A stretch of 64,000 nt of DNA from positions 1 through 64,000 of the forward strand of contig NZ_NFLE01000002.1 in the NCBI RefSeq assembly GCF_002160755.1, in the 5' to 3' direction. Below are positions 51,027 through 59,758 of the stretch, in pieces; within the stretch, counting starts at the first letter, position 1, and each line of letters begins with the position of its first letter. The stretch is from Lachnoclostridium sp. An14. GTDB lineage: Bacteria; Bacillota; Clostridia; Lachnospirales; Lachnospiraceae. Under the pieces are notes generated by a model. That model worked only from the letters and a program-made list of their open reading frames with translations. It was not told the DNA's origin and searched no databases. A program made the position numbers and the translations under genes.

Positions 51027-51842
51027 TTACCTCCCACGCACCGCCTGAATGGCCGTGCAGACCAAAAATGCCGCCAGATTTACCAGAACCACGCTGGCCC
51101 CCGCCGGCGTAGATACCCGGTAGGAAATCACCATTCCGGCGCAGAAACAGACCACGGAAATCACTCCCGCCGCTGCCATCACTCCCCGAAAGCTCTTAAA
51201 CAGCCGCATAGCCGTCAGCGCCGGGAAAATGATCAGGCTGGAAATCAGCATAGCTCCCATCATCCGCATTCCCAGCACAATGGTGACCGCAGTGAGCACC
51301 GCGAACAAAATGTGGTACCAGGACACCTTCACTCCCGTGGCGCGGGCAAAATTTTCATCGAAGGTCACCGCAAACACCTTGTGATAAAAGAAAATAAACA
51401 AAAACAGCACCACCACTGACAGCACCGCTGCCAAAGCCACGTCTTCCCGGCTCATGGCCAGGATGCTGCCGAACATATAGCTGCTCACATCCGTGGTCAT
51501 ACCGGTAGTCAGAGCTGTCACCGTGATGCCCACCGCCAGGGCGCTGGCGGAAATTACCGCGATGGCCGCGTCGCTTTTGATCTTTCCGTTTTCCGTGATC
51601 CGCAAAAGCAAGAACGCGGCTACCACCACCACCGGAATGGACACCTTAAGAGGCGACCAGCCAAAGGCGATGGCGATGGAAAGGGCCCCGAAGGACACGT
51701 GGGACAGGCCATCCCCGATCATAGAATACCGTTTCAGCACCAGGCTCACCCCCAGAAGGGCGGCGCACAGAGAAACCAGGATTCCCCCCACCAGGGCCCG
51801 CACCAGAAACGGATAGGAAAGCATTTCCCTTATCAGACTCAT
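51027..51842 (-). CDS. znuB: Zinc/manganese-type ABC transporter permease
   Basis: The 271-residue permease of the ABC-3 family has about 8 membrane spans, starting MSLIREMLSYPFLVRALVGG, with GLSHVSFGALSIAIAF typical of ZnuB/TroC. Overlaps the ATPase gene by 4 bases. Metal specificity cannot be read from the permease; the His-rich loop of the cognate binding protein and the zinc-type CobW gene favour zinc. Confidence 0.92.
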   Translation of the reverse strand: MSLIREMLSYPFLVRALVGGILVSLCAALLGVSLVLKRYSMIGDGLSHVSFGALSIAIAFGWSPLKVSIPVVVVAAFLLLRITENGKIKSDAAIAVISASALAVGITVTALTTGMTTDVSSYMFGSILAMSREDVALAAVLSVVVLFLFIFFYHKVFAVTFDENFARATGVKVSWYHILFAVLTAVTIVLGMRMMGAMLISSLIIFPALTAMRLFKSFRGVMAAAGVISVVCFCAGMVISYRVSTPAGASVVLVNLAAFLVCTAIQAVRGR

Positions 51843-52552
51843 TCCTCTCCACCTCCTAAAAACTGACGGCCCAGCGGGCTTTTCCGGTATTCCTCCACGC
51901 TGCCGTAAAATAAAACCTTCTGTTTTAAATGAAGGATCTTTTTGGCCTGGAGGACCATGTTCTGTATGTCGTGGGATACCATGAGGATCGCCACTCCCTG
52001 CTCTCTGTTCAGCCGCCGGACCACCTGGTAAAATTCCTGGGCCGCCGACGGGTCCAGGCCGGTGATCGGCTCATCCAGAATCAGCAGGCGCTCCGTGGCG
52101 CACAGCGCTCTGGCGATAAGCACCCGCTGTTTCTGACCGCCGGACAGATCCCGGTAGCATTTCCTGCGCAGGTCACAGATGCCCAGACGCTCCATATTTA
52201 ACTCCGCCAGCCGTTTCTCCTCCCTGGAGTAAAAAGGCCGGTAGCCCGCCCGGCTTAAGGTGCCGGACAGCACCACCTCCCACACGGTGGCCGGGAAATC
52301 CTTCTGCGCCGCCGTCTGCTGGGGCAGATAGCCGATTCCCGTTTTCTTCAAATCCTCCGCCATCCGGATCTCTCCGCTGGTGGGCTTTAAAAGGCCCAGA
52401 AGGCCTTTGATGAACGTGCTCTTTCCGGCTCCGTTTTCCCCGACGACGCCGATGTAGTCGCCAGGCAGGATTTCCATGGTCACATCCGTCACCACGTCAA
52501 AATTCTCGTACCCAAAGCCGGCCCCTGAGCACTCAATTAATGGCTGTTTCAT
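51839..52552 (-). CDS. znuC: Zinc/manganese-type ABC transporter ATPase
   Basis: The 237-residue ATPase has Walker A GENGAGKSTF (about 38-47), Q-loop YLPQQTA, signature LSGGQKQRVLIARAL, Walker B LLILDEPITGLDP and switch VSHD. It overlaps znuA by 4 bases and znuB by 4 bases. Confidence 0.93.
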   Translation of the reverse strand: MKQPLIECSGAGFGYENFDVVTDVTMEILPGDYIGVVGENGAGKSTFIKGLLGLLKPTSGEIRMAEDLKKTGIGYLPQQTAAQKDFPATVWEVVLSGTLSRAGYRPFYSREEKRLAELNMERLGICDLRRKCYRDLSGGQKQRVLIARALCATERLLILDEPITGLDPSAAQEFYQVVRRLNREQGVAILMVSHDIQNMVLQAKKILHLKQKVLFYGSVEEYRKSPLGRQFLGGGEE

Positions 52553-53553
52553 TCGTCCAGTCCTTTTCTCAGATTCTCAACATTCTGTTCCATAAGCTCC
52601 AGATAAGTGATTCCGGAGTCTAACTCCGCCCTGGTCACATTGTGACAGGAGTGGAGGAGCAGCGGTTTTGCCCCCGTCTCCTCCCCGATGATCTCCGCCA
52701 CCCTGGGGCTGGAAAGCTCCAGGTAGTACACCACCGGAATCCGGAATTCCTCCACCTTATCAATCAGATAGGCGATGGTCTTCGCGCTGGGCTCCGTGTC
52801 GGTACTGCACCCGGAAAAGGCCGCCCGGTACTCAAAGCCGTAAGCCTCCGCCAGGTAGCGGAAGGGAAATTTCCCTCCAATGATGATCATATTCCGTTTC
52901 TCATCCGCCGCCACCTGCTCAAACTCCCCGTCCAGGGCCTGCAGCTGCTCCAGATAGGCATCGGCGTTTTCCCGGTAAAAGGAAGCCCCCTCCGGGTCCG
53001 CCGCCGCCAGGGTTTTCGCGATCTCCTCCACGATCACCATGGCGTTTTTCGGGGAGGTCCAGATGTGCTCATCGTACTCGATGTCCTCCTGATGGCCGTC
53101 GTCCCCCAGGGAATCCACGTGGTGGTGATGGTCGTGAGCCGCGTCCTCCATTCCCTCCACATGGACCTCCTCAAAGGTCTGCACGTAGTTCATCATGGTC
53201 ACGGTTTTAAGCTCCGGAGCCTCCAGAGCGTCCAGCACCTCGTGGAGCCAGTGCTCCATCTCCCCGCCGTTTGCGATCAGCAGGTCTGCCTCCTGAATCA
53301 GGCGCATATCCGCCGGCGTCGGCTCAAAGGAATGGCTGTCCATCCCCGCGGGCACTGCCAGCCGCAGATCAATCCGGTCTCCGGCCACCTGGCGGACGAA
53401 ATCGTAATAGGGGAAAATGGTGGTGACCACCCGCAGGCGGCCGTCCTCCCTCCATCCCTCCGCACCGTTATCACAGCCGGACAGCCACAGGGCCGCAAAT
53501 AGGGCCAGGGCACAGGCAAACGCCCTGACCGCCGTTTTTCTCTGTATTCTCAT
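52549..53553 (-). CDS. znuA: Zinc-type substrate-binding lipoprotein
   Basis: The 334-residue cluster A-I binding protein has lipobox LSGCDNG, first ligand His in AGMDSHSFEPTPADM, the His-rich loop AHDHHHHVDS...HQ (about 138-157) typical of zinc rather than manganese proteins, second ligand His in IWTSPKNAM, and the later Glu/Asp positions in EPSAKT and SPRVAEII. It delivers metal to ZnuBC. Its ATG overlaps the end of the HAD gene by 4 bases. Confidence 0.92.
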   Translation of the reverse strand: MRIQRKTAVRAFACALALFAALWLSGCDNGAEGWREDGRLRVVTTIFPYYDFVRQVAGDRIDLRLAVPAGMDSHSFEPTPADMRLIQEADLLIANGGEMEHWLHEVLDALEAPELKTVTMMNYVQTFEEVHVEGMEDAAHDHHHHVDSLGDDGHQEDIEYDEHIWTSPKNAMVIVEEIAKTLAAADPEGASFYRENADAYLEQLQALDGEFEQVAADEKRNMIIIGGKFPFRYLAEAYGFEYRAAFSGCSTDTEPSAKTIAYLIDKVEEFRIPVVYYLELSSPRVAEIIGEETGAKPLLLHSCHNVTRAELDSGITYLELMEQNVENLRKGLDE

Positions 53554-54212
53554 TCTCTCTCTCCGAATATGCGTTTCACCTCCAGCGGATGTTCCAGGAG
53601 ATACTTCGGCCCAAATGCCTCCAGCTCCTCCCGGCCCCGGAATCCCCAGAGCACGCCGGCGGTGTCCACCCCCGCGTTCCTGCCTGTCTGCATATCCGTA
53701 TTCGTATCTCCGAAGTACAGGCAGTCAGAAAGCGGGACATTCAGCTCCTCAGCCAGCACGAAAACGCCTCTCGGATCCGGTTTCTTCGGCACGCCCTCCC
53801 GCTCTCCGGCGATGGCGTCAAAATAGCCTTTCCCAAAAATGGTCTCGATGTTTTCCACCGTCCTGGCATGGGGCTTATTGGAAAGGACAGCCAGCTTTAC
53901 GCCCCTGCTCTTTAAAAACTCTGTCATTTCCAGAATGCCGGGATAGGGTTTCACCTCATACAGGCAGTGTTTCGCGAATTCTTCCATATAAATAGGCAGG
54001 GATTCCTCATAACGGGTCAGCTCCGGATCCCCGGCGTATTTTAGGCAGCGCTCCATCTGGGTCCGGTAGCCGTCGCCCACAAAATGTTTCAGATGCTCCT
54101 CGTCCACCGTGCCCAGCCCCAGGCGCTTTAACACCAGATTGGTGGTGTAGGCCAGAGCGTGGATGGTGTCCAAAAGAGTCCCATCCAGATCAAACATACA
54201 GCAGCGATACAT
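53550..54212 (-). CDS. HAD-superfamily phosphatase (phosphoglycolate-phosphatase-like)
   Basis: The 220-residue protein has motif I FDLDGTLLDT (residues 7-16), motif II LAVLSNKPH (Ser/Asn), motif III Lys in KKPDP and motif IV FGDTNTDM, with a helical cap at about 17-85. This is the Gph/PgmB-like subfamily; the substrate (phosphoglycolate, a sugar phosphate or a nucleotide) cannot be told. It is translationally coupled to znuA. Confidence 0.88.
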   Translation of the reverse strand: MYRCCMFDLDGTLLDTIHALAYTTNLVLKRLGLGTVDEEHLKHFVGDGYRTQMERCLKYAGDPELTRYEESLPIYMEEFAKHCLYEVKPYPGILEMTEFLKSRGVKLAVLSNKPHARTVENIETIFGKGYFDAIAGEREGVPKKPDPRGVFVLAEELNVPLSDCLYFGDTNTDMQTGRNAGVDTAGVLWGFRGREELEAFGPKYLLEHPLEVKRIFGERE

Positions 54213-54260
54213 ATTTTTCCCTTCCTTCCGTTTTTCGGTCCTGTTTTCCGCCGGTTTCCC

Positions 54261-56780
54261 TCAGGCAAACAGGCTCTCCGCGTATTTCACCGATGCCATG
54301 CCGTCCCGACAGTAGCAGTCGGCTCCGATGGTCTTTGCGTAATCCTCCGTGAGCACCGCGCCTCCCACCATCACCTTCGCCCAGGGCGCCTTTTCCCGCA
54401 GCTGGCGGATAGTCTCCTCCATGCTGGGAACGGTGGTGGTCATCAGAGCGCTTAAGCCCACCAGGCGGATGTTTTCCCGGACCGCAGTCTCCACCACCGT
54501 CTCCGGGGGCACATCCTTTCCCAGGTCGATCACGTCGTAGCTGTAATTTTCCAGGAGGACCTTCACAATGTTCTTTCCGATGTCGTGGATGTCTCCCTTC
54601 ACCGTGGCCAGAATGATCCGGCCTTTCTTCTCCTGGGTCTCCCCGCAGGAGAGCATTTTATCCTTTATCAGCTCAAAGGCAGCCTTGGCCGCCTCGGCGC
54701 ACATGAGAAGCTGGGGCAGATACAGGGTGCCGGCCTCAAACCGCACGCCCGCCCGGTCCAGGGCCGGGATCATCTCCTCCTGGATGATGTCTAAGGGATC
54801 CTTCGTCTCCAAAAGTACGCGAACCGCCTGGACCGCCTGCTCCCGCATTCCCTTTTCCACGCATTCGCCTAAGGTTTTGGCAGGAACCGTGCTCACCGCC
54901 GATCCGGCCATCCCGCCGGTCTGGCCCCCGGCTGCCGTTCCCGGACCGCTTCCAGGCCGTCCCGCCGGACTTCCGCCCACCGGCGTTCCGCCAGACACCG
55001 TCCCGCCGTTTCCAGCTCCGTTTCCGGCGGCCGCGGCGGCCATCGCCCCGTACCGCTCAATATAGTCCCCGCACTGGCCGTCCAGCCCCGCAAGGGCCCG
55101 GTATCCGTAGTAGGCGTTCATCATGCCCTCCGCGTTGGGATTGATGATGGCGGCGGACAGGCCGCTCTGGAGCGCCATGGCAAAAAACACGGAATTGATG
55201 ATCCCTCTCTGAGGCAGGCCGAAGGAGATATTGGAAACTCCAAGGGTGGTTCTGCCGCCAAATTCGTCCCGGATCCGCCGCAGCGTCTCCAGGGTGGTCA
55301 CCGCTCCCTGACTGTCAGAGCTCACCGTCAGGCAGAGGGCGTCAATGAGAATGTCCTTTTTCTCAATGCCGTAGGAGGCCGCTGTGCGGTAGATCTTCTC
55401 CGCCACCGCCAGCCTTCCCTCCGCCGTCTCCGGGATCCCCCCTTCGTCCAGGGCCAGGGCCACCACCACGCCCCCGTACTTTTTCACCAGGGGGAATACG
55501 GCCTCCATGGACTCCGCCTTGCCGTTTACGGAGTTGATCAGGGGTTTTCCGTTGTAGATCCTCATGGCCCGTTCCATGGCCTTTAAATCGGAGGTGTCGA
55601 TCTGCAGCGGCAGGTCCAGCACCGCCTGCAGCTCTTTGACCGCCTGCTCCATGACCTGGGCCTCGTCGATTCCCGGCAGTCCCACGTTTACGTCCAGCAC
55701 GTGGACGCCCTTTTCCTGCTGGGAAACGCCTTCCTCCAGAATATAGCCTATATTTCCGTCCCGGAGCGCCTGTTTCATCTTCGGCTTTCCCGTGGGATTG
55801 ATTCTCTCTCCCACCAGGACCGGGGCGTCTCCGATCTCCACGGCGTGGGACCAGGAGGAAATCAGAGTTTTTTTCTTCTTTTCTATGGGCAGCGGTTTCA
55901 GGCCGGCGCACCGGGCCACCGTTTTCCGGATGTGTTCCGGCGTAGTGCCGCAGCAGCCGCCCATCATCCACACTCCCATGCGGGCCATTTCTTCCATTTC
56001 TTTGGAAAACGCGTCCGCGTCGATGTCGTAAACCGTGCGGCCGTTTTCACTTCTGGGCAGCCCCGCGTTTGGATTTACGATCACGGGAATGGACGCCTCC
56101 GCCAGAATGGTGCGGACGATCTCCTTCATCTGCACCGGCCCTAAGCCGCAGTTGATTCCCAGGGCGTCTACTCCCAGGCCCTCCAGGAGGGCCACTGCCG
56201 ACTGGGCGTTTCCTCCGGTGAGCAGCTTTCCCTTCTCGTCGAAGGTCATGGTGGCGAATACCGGCAGGCTTGTGTGCTCCTTCGCTCCCAGAACCGCCGC
56301 CTTCATCTCGTAGCCGTCGCTCATGGTCTCAATCAGAACGCAGTCCGCTCCCGCCTGCTCTCCTGCCTCGGCCACTTCCCCGAAGATGGAGCAGGCCTCC
56401 TCAAAATCCAAATCTCCCAGGGGTTTTAGCAGCTTTCCCGTCGGCCCCATATCCAGGCACACGATTCCCCGCCGTCCCGTGGTTTTCGCCGCCTCCTCCA
56501 CTGCCCGGCGGGCATTTTTCACAGCGGCCTCCACCACAGCCTTCACGCTGTACGTCTCTTTTCCGTCGTATTTCAGGCGGTTGGCGCCGAAGGTGTTGGT
56601 GAGAATGATGTCGCTTCCCGCCTCCAGATAGTCCCTGTGCAGCTCCGTCACGATCTCCGGTCGGAGAAGGTTCCAGGTCTCCGGCAGCTCTCCCGGCTTT
56701 AAGCCCTTTTCCTGGAGCAGGCTGCCGGTGCCGCCGTCAAAAAATATAATCCGTTTTCCTAATGTTTCCCGTATTCCCAT
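54261..56780 (-). CDS. metH: Cobalamin-dependent methionine synthase without activation domain
   Basis: The 839-residue protein has an N-terminal homocysteine methyltransferase barrel (about 1-285; zinc cysteines in GINCGLGP and MGGCCGTTPEH), a pterin-binding barrel (about 305-560; VGERINPTGKP), and a Gly/Ser/Pro-rich linker (about 590-640; unusual GGTxxGG repeats). The B12 cap and binding domain follow, with His732 in DIHDIGKN and the GGA loop in VGGAVLTED. The AdoMet activation domain is encoded separately just upstream. The ATG at 56780 has GGAGA in front; the longer frame from 56816 overlaps the upstream gene. It makes methionine from homocysteine and methyl-THF. Confidence 0.95.
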   Translation of the reverse strand: MGIRETLGKRIIFFDGGTGSLLQEKGLKPGELPETWNLLRPEIVTELHRDYLEAGSDIILTNTFGANRLKYDGKETYSVKAVVEAAVKNARRAVEEAAKTTGRRGIVCLDMGPTGKLLKPLGDLDFEEACSIFGEVAEAGEQAGADCVLIETMSDGYEMKAAVLGAKEHTSLPVFATMTFDEKGKLLTGGNAQSAVALLEGLGVDALGINCGLGPVQMKEIVRTILAEASIPVIVNPNAGLPRSENGRTVYDIDADAFSKEMEEMARMGVWMMGGCCGTTPEHIRKTVARCAGLKPLPIEKKKKTLISSWSHAVEIGDAPVLVGERINPTGKPKMKQALRDGNIGYILEEGVSQQEKGVHVLDVNVGLPGIDEAQVMEQAVKELQAVLDLPLQIDTSDLKAMERAMRIYNGKPLINSVNGKAESMEAVFPLVKKYGGVVVALALDEGGIPETAEGRLAVAEKIYRTAASYGIEKKDILIDALCLTVSSDSQGAVTTLETLRRIRDEFGGRTTLGVSNISFGLPQRGIINSVFFAMALQSGLSAAIINPNAEGMMNAYYGYRALAGLDGQCGDYIERYGAMAAAAAGNGAGNGGTVSGGTPVGGSPAGRPGSGPGTAAGGQTGGMAGSAVSTVPAKTLGECVEKGMREQAVQAVRVLLETKDPLDIIQEEMIPALDRAGVRFEAGTLYLPQLLMCAEAAKAAFELIKDKMLSCGETQEKKGRIILATVKGDIHDIGKNIVKVLLENYSYDVIDLGKDVPPETVVETAVRENIRLVGLSALMTTTVPSMEETIRQLREKAPWAKVMVGGAVLTEDYAKTIGADCYCRDGMASVKYAESLFA

Positions 56781-56781
56781 G

Positions 56782-57432
56782 CTAATTTCTCCGATATTCA
56801 CAGTCTGTCTTGTCACACGCCTCGCAGCCGGCCGTCACGCAGTTTCCCGGCAGGGGGCTGATGCCGATCACCGCCGTCACCGATTTGGACGGCATCATAA
56901 TCAGGCTGTCCGTCAGGGTCAGCCCGATCCGTTTCGCCGTCTCCAAACCGCCGGTCAATGCCTTCTGGCATTCCAGGGGAAAATCCCCGTACCCGGGGCT
57001 GAACCTGGGACGAAGGTAGAGTCCCTGTTTCCTGTAGCTTTCCTTCCACTCCCGGTTCAGGCAGTCGCAGTATTCCTCGATCATGGCTGCCGCCATGGCC
57101 TGGAGCGTCACCGCCCGGCTGATGCGAAACCGCTCATACCGCTGGATCAGCTGATCCGCGCCGATTCCCACCGTGGCGGCAAACACCAGAAGCCGGTCAC
57201 AGCCCTTTAAATTCCGGGCCAGATTCCGGCTTTCAGTGGTAAACAGCTCCGTGCTCACCGTCGCCTCCCCGGAGAGGGTGAGGGGGACCTCCCGTTTCAT
57301 ATGGCGCAGGGTAACCACCCGGGACAGCTCCTCCATGCACTCCCCCAGGAGCGCCCTCACCTGGCTGTCCGGCTGTTCCCTCTTATATCCCAAATACCGC
57401 AGGGTCTCCTGCAGAATGCGTTTTTCATCCAT
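56782..57432 (-). CDS. MetH activation-domain protein (vitamin B12-dependent methionine synthase activation)
   Basis: The 216-residue stand-alone version of the MetH reactivation domain has a conserved RPRFSPGYGDFPL block (about 147-159) that binds AdoMet and a C-terminal cysteine cluster C-x3-C-x2-C-x4-C (NCVTAGCEACDKTDC), which may bind metal. It should reductively methylate inactive cob(II)alamin on the MetH encoded one base downstream of its stop. The domain split is common in Clostridia. Confidence 0.9.
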   Translation of the reverse strand: MDEKRILQETLRYLGYKREQPDSQVRALLGECMEELSRVVTLRHMKREVPLTLSGEATVSTELFTTESRNLARNLKGCDRLLVFAATVGIGADQLIQRYERFRISRAVTLQAMAAAMIEEYCDCLNREWKESYRKQGLYLRPRFSPGYGDFPLECQKALTGGLETAKRIGLTLTDSLIMMPSKSVTAVIGISPLPGNCVTAGCEACDKTDCEYRRN

Positions 57433-57459
57433 GCTCCGCGCCTCCCGGCCCGCCGTTTC

Positions 57460-58320
57460 CTATTTGATAATGTCTGACAGATTCTCCCGGATCCTGGCCG
57501 CCACCTCCGGCTTGTTCATAGAGTAGACGTGGATGGCATCCACCCCGTTGGCGATCAGGTCGATGATCTGCTCTGTGGCGTAGGCGATGCCCGCCTGTTT
57601 CATAGCCGCCGGATCGTCTCCAAACCGGTCCAGAAGGGCTTTAAACCGCGCCGGTAGCTCCGTCCCTGACATCTGGCAGATCCGCTTAATCTGGCTCTTA
57701 TTGGTCACCGGCATGATTCCCGCCGCCACCGGAACAGAGATTCCCTGCTCCCGGATGCGGTACAGGAAATTATATAAAATATTGTTGTCAAAAAACATCT
57801 GGGTAGTCACAAAATCGCAGCCGGCCTCCACCTTTTCCTTCAGATGGCGGATGTCATCCGTCTTCCGGTCCGACTCCACATGACCTTCCGGATAGCAGGC
57901 CGCCCCGATGCAGAAATCCCCGAACTCCCGGATCTCCCGGATCAGCTCCGAGGCATAGCGGTAATCCTCCGCCACCCGGCCGTCCGCCGGAATGTCTCCC
58001 CGCAGGGCCAAGACATTCTCAATTCCTCTGGCCTTCAGCTCTCCAAGGACCTGATGCACCTTCTCCCTGGTGGAGGAAACGCAGGTGAGATGGGCCAGGG
58101 CCGTCACTCCCCCCTGCTCTTTGAGGGCGGACGCGATGTCCACCGTATACTGGCTGGTGCCGCCTCCCGCCCCGTATGTAACGCTCATAAACGCCGGTTT
58201 CAGCCTGGCGATCTCCAGGGCCGCCGCCTTCACCGACTCGTAGTTCTCCGCTGTTTTAGGAGGGAACACCTCAAAGGAAATAGTCGGCCTTCCCTGCCCT
58301 AAAATGTCTCTGATCTTCAT
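57460..58320 (-). CDS. metF: 5,10-Methylenetetrahydrofolate reductase
   Basis: The 286-residue flavoprotein has FEVFPPKTAENYESV (about 18-32), SVTYGAGGG, ALAHLTCV, NVLALRGDIP and DFVTTQMFFDN, the full MetF set. It makes methyl-THF for MetH, encoded two genes downstream. The length fits the bacterial catalytic domain. First gene of the leftward operon; no S-box or T-box leader was recognised in the 150 bases upstream. Confidence 0.96.
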   Translation of the reverse strand: MKIRDILGQGRPTISFEVFPPKTAENYESVKAAALEIARLKPAFMSVTYGAGGGTSQYTVDIASALKEQGGVTALAHLTCVSSTREKVHQVLGELKARGIENVLALRGDIPADGRVAEDYRYASELIREIREFGDFCIGAACYPEGHVESDRKTDDIRHLKEKVEAGCDFVTTQMFFDNNILYNFLYRIREQGISVPVAAGIMPVTNKSQIKRICQMSGTELPARFKALLDRFGDDPAAMKQAGIAYATEQIIDLIANGVDAIHVYSMNKPEVAARIRENLSDIIK

Positions 58321-58493
58321 AATTCTGTCTCTCTTTCGTCAGTCTCGCTTTATACGCATTCGCCATGTTACAGTATTCTATCACATTTTTTCCAAGTGTG
58401 CCATGATTCGTTTAGCCTTAACAAATTTTTATCGCTTTTACCCTGAGGCGGGACACCACGCGGCAATTTCTTGTGAATTGTGAAGGCGGCCGC

Positions 58494-58523
58494 TTGTACT
58501 TTTTCCCGATTTTGTGCTATACT
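58494..58523 (+). promoter_or_regulatory. Promoter of the EamA transporter gene
   Basis: TTGTAC (58494-58499), 18 bases, TATACT (58518-58523). The start codon is at 58569. Confidence 0.65.
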
Positions 58524-58568
58524 TACGCCGGCAAAACCATAAAAAACGCAAAAGGGAGAATCAAGTTT

Positions 58569-59486
58569 ATGAAACACAGTCTCAAATATACCTTCATGCT
58601 GGCCCTCACCGCCTTCATCTGGGGCGGGGCCTTCGTCGCCCAGAGTGTGGGAAACGATGTGCTGGGCCCGTTTACCTTTAACTCCGTCCGCAGTCTCATC
58701 GGCGGCGCGGTGCTGCTGCCGGCGATCCCCCTTCTTGGGCGGCTGAACTCTGGAAATGAAACGGAGACACCGGAAACCGGAGCCTCCTCCTCCCGCAGCC
58801 TCTGGCTGGGAGGCATCTGCTGCGGGCTGCTCCTTGGCCTCGCCTCCTCGTTCCAGCAGCTCGGCCTTCTCTACGCCTCCGTGGGAAAAGCTGGTTTTAT
58901 CACTGCCATGTACATCGTGATCGTCCCCCTTCTGGGACTTTTCGTCCGCAAAAGCCCCGGCCTTCGGGTGTGGGCGGCGGTGGCCATCGCCGTAGGCGGC
59001 CTATATCTCCTCTGCTGGAACGGCGGCGAGGCCCTGGGAGCCGGTGACGGGCTGCTGCTCGTGTGCAGCCTGCTGTTCAGCCTCCACATCCTGGTGATCG
59101 ACCACTTTTCCCCTCTGGTGGACGGGGTTAAGCTTTCCTGCATCCAGTTTTTCACCGCCGGCATCGTGTGCGCCGTCCCGGCCCTGCTCTTTGAGTCTCC
59201 CACCTTGTCTGCCGTGTTAAACGGTTGGGCGCCGATCCTCTACGCCGGCGTGCTGAGCTGCGGCGTGGCCTACACCCTTCAGGTCGTAGCCCAGCGCCAT
59301 GTGGATCCCACCATCGCCAGCCTGGTCTTAAGCCTGGAGAGCGTGTTCAGCGTCCTGGCCGGCTGGGTGATCCTCCAGCAGTCCCTAATCCCCAGGGAGC
59401 TGACCGGCTGCGGCCTGATGTTTGCCGCCATCATCCTGGCCCAGCTGCCGTCCAAGGCACCGGCGGGCAAGCCGAAAGCGGCATAG
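58569..59486 (+). CDS. EamA/DMT-family metabolite transporter
   Basis: The 305-residue protein has ten membrane spans in two EamA repeats, beginning MLALTAFIWGGAFVAQ (about 9-24), with the second repeat from about 150 (GLLLVCSLLFSLHILVIDHF) and ending in a Lys/Ala tail. DMT carriers export amino acids, nucleosides or similar metabolites; the substrate is not predictable here. The ATG at 58569 has AAAGGGAG in front; the frame from 58473 runs through the promoter. Confidence 0.9.
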   Translation: MKHSLKYTFMLALTAFIWGGAFVAQSVGNDVLGPFTFNSVRSLIGGAVLLPAIPLLGRLNSGNETETPETGASSSRSLWLGGICCGLLLGLASSFQQLGLLYASVGKAGFITAMYIVIVPLLGLFVRKSPGLRVWAAVAIAVGGLYLLCWNGGEALGAGDGLLLVCSLLFSLHILVIDHFSPLVDGVKLSCIQFFTAGIVCAVPALLFESPTLSAVLNGWAPILYAGVLSCGVAYTLQVVAQRHVDPTIASLVLSLESVFSVLAGWVILQQSLIPRELTGCGLMFAAIILAQLPSKAPAGKPKAA

Positions 59487-59625
59487 CGCCGTACAGACGG
59501 CGAACGGCAGAACAGCAGAACGGCACGCCAGTCTCTCCCGCCGCCCCCGGGAATTTCTCCCACACATTTCCTTCCGGCATACCTGTGCTGGAGGGAAATG
59601 CGCGGCTGAACCGGCAGTCCTCCGC

Positions 59626-59696
59626 CTCTGCGCGGAGTTCACATCCCGCCGAAGGCTCTTTTGCCATAGGAAACGCTTTTTCCTATGGCGCAAAAA
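59626..59696 (-). repeat. Dispersed hairpin repeat, copy B
   Basis: GCCATAGG (59663-59670) pairs with CCTATGGC (59682-59689), flanked by TTTTG and GCAAAA. To the left are GCCGAAGGC and CTGCGCGGAGT, the same order as at 10804-10868. On the minus strand the unit begins at the T-run of the YitT-side terminator. Confidence 0.65.
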
Positions 59697-59746
59697 GGCA
59701 GCGGAGCACCCCGGCCATTTCCGCCGAAGTCGCTCCGCTGCTTTTT
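59692..59746. terminator. Bidirectional terminator between EamA and YitT genes
   Basis: GCAGCGGAGC (59698-59707) pairs perfectly with GCTCCGCTGC (59732-59741); AAAAA precedes and TTTTT follows. Confidence 0.88.
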
Positions 59747-59758
59747 CTTTCTTCCCCG

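Larger units (their letters stand above)
59487..59758. other. Convergent intergenic region with hairpin repeat
   Basis: It lies between the EamA and YitT genes. It holds the dispersed hairpin repeat copy B and a bidirectional terminator. A very long rightward frame (59225-60892) crosses it but is antisense to YitT and has no coding features. Confidence 0.7.

Noticed and set aside
58321-58470. SAM or cobalamin riboswitch before metF
   Set aside because: The 150 bases lack the conserved stems of either class, and no terminator hairpin is seen.
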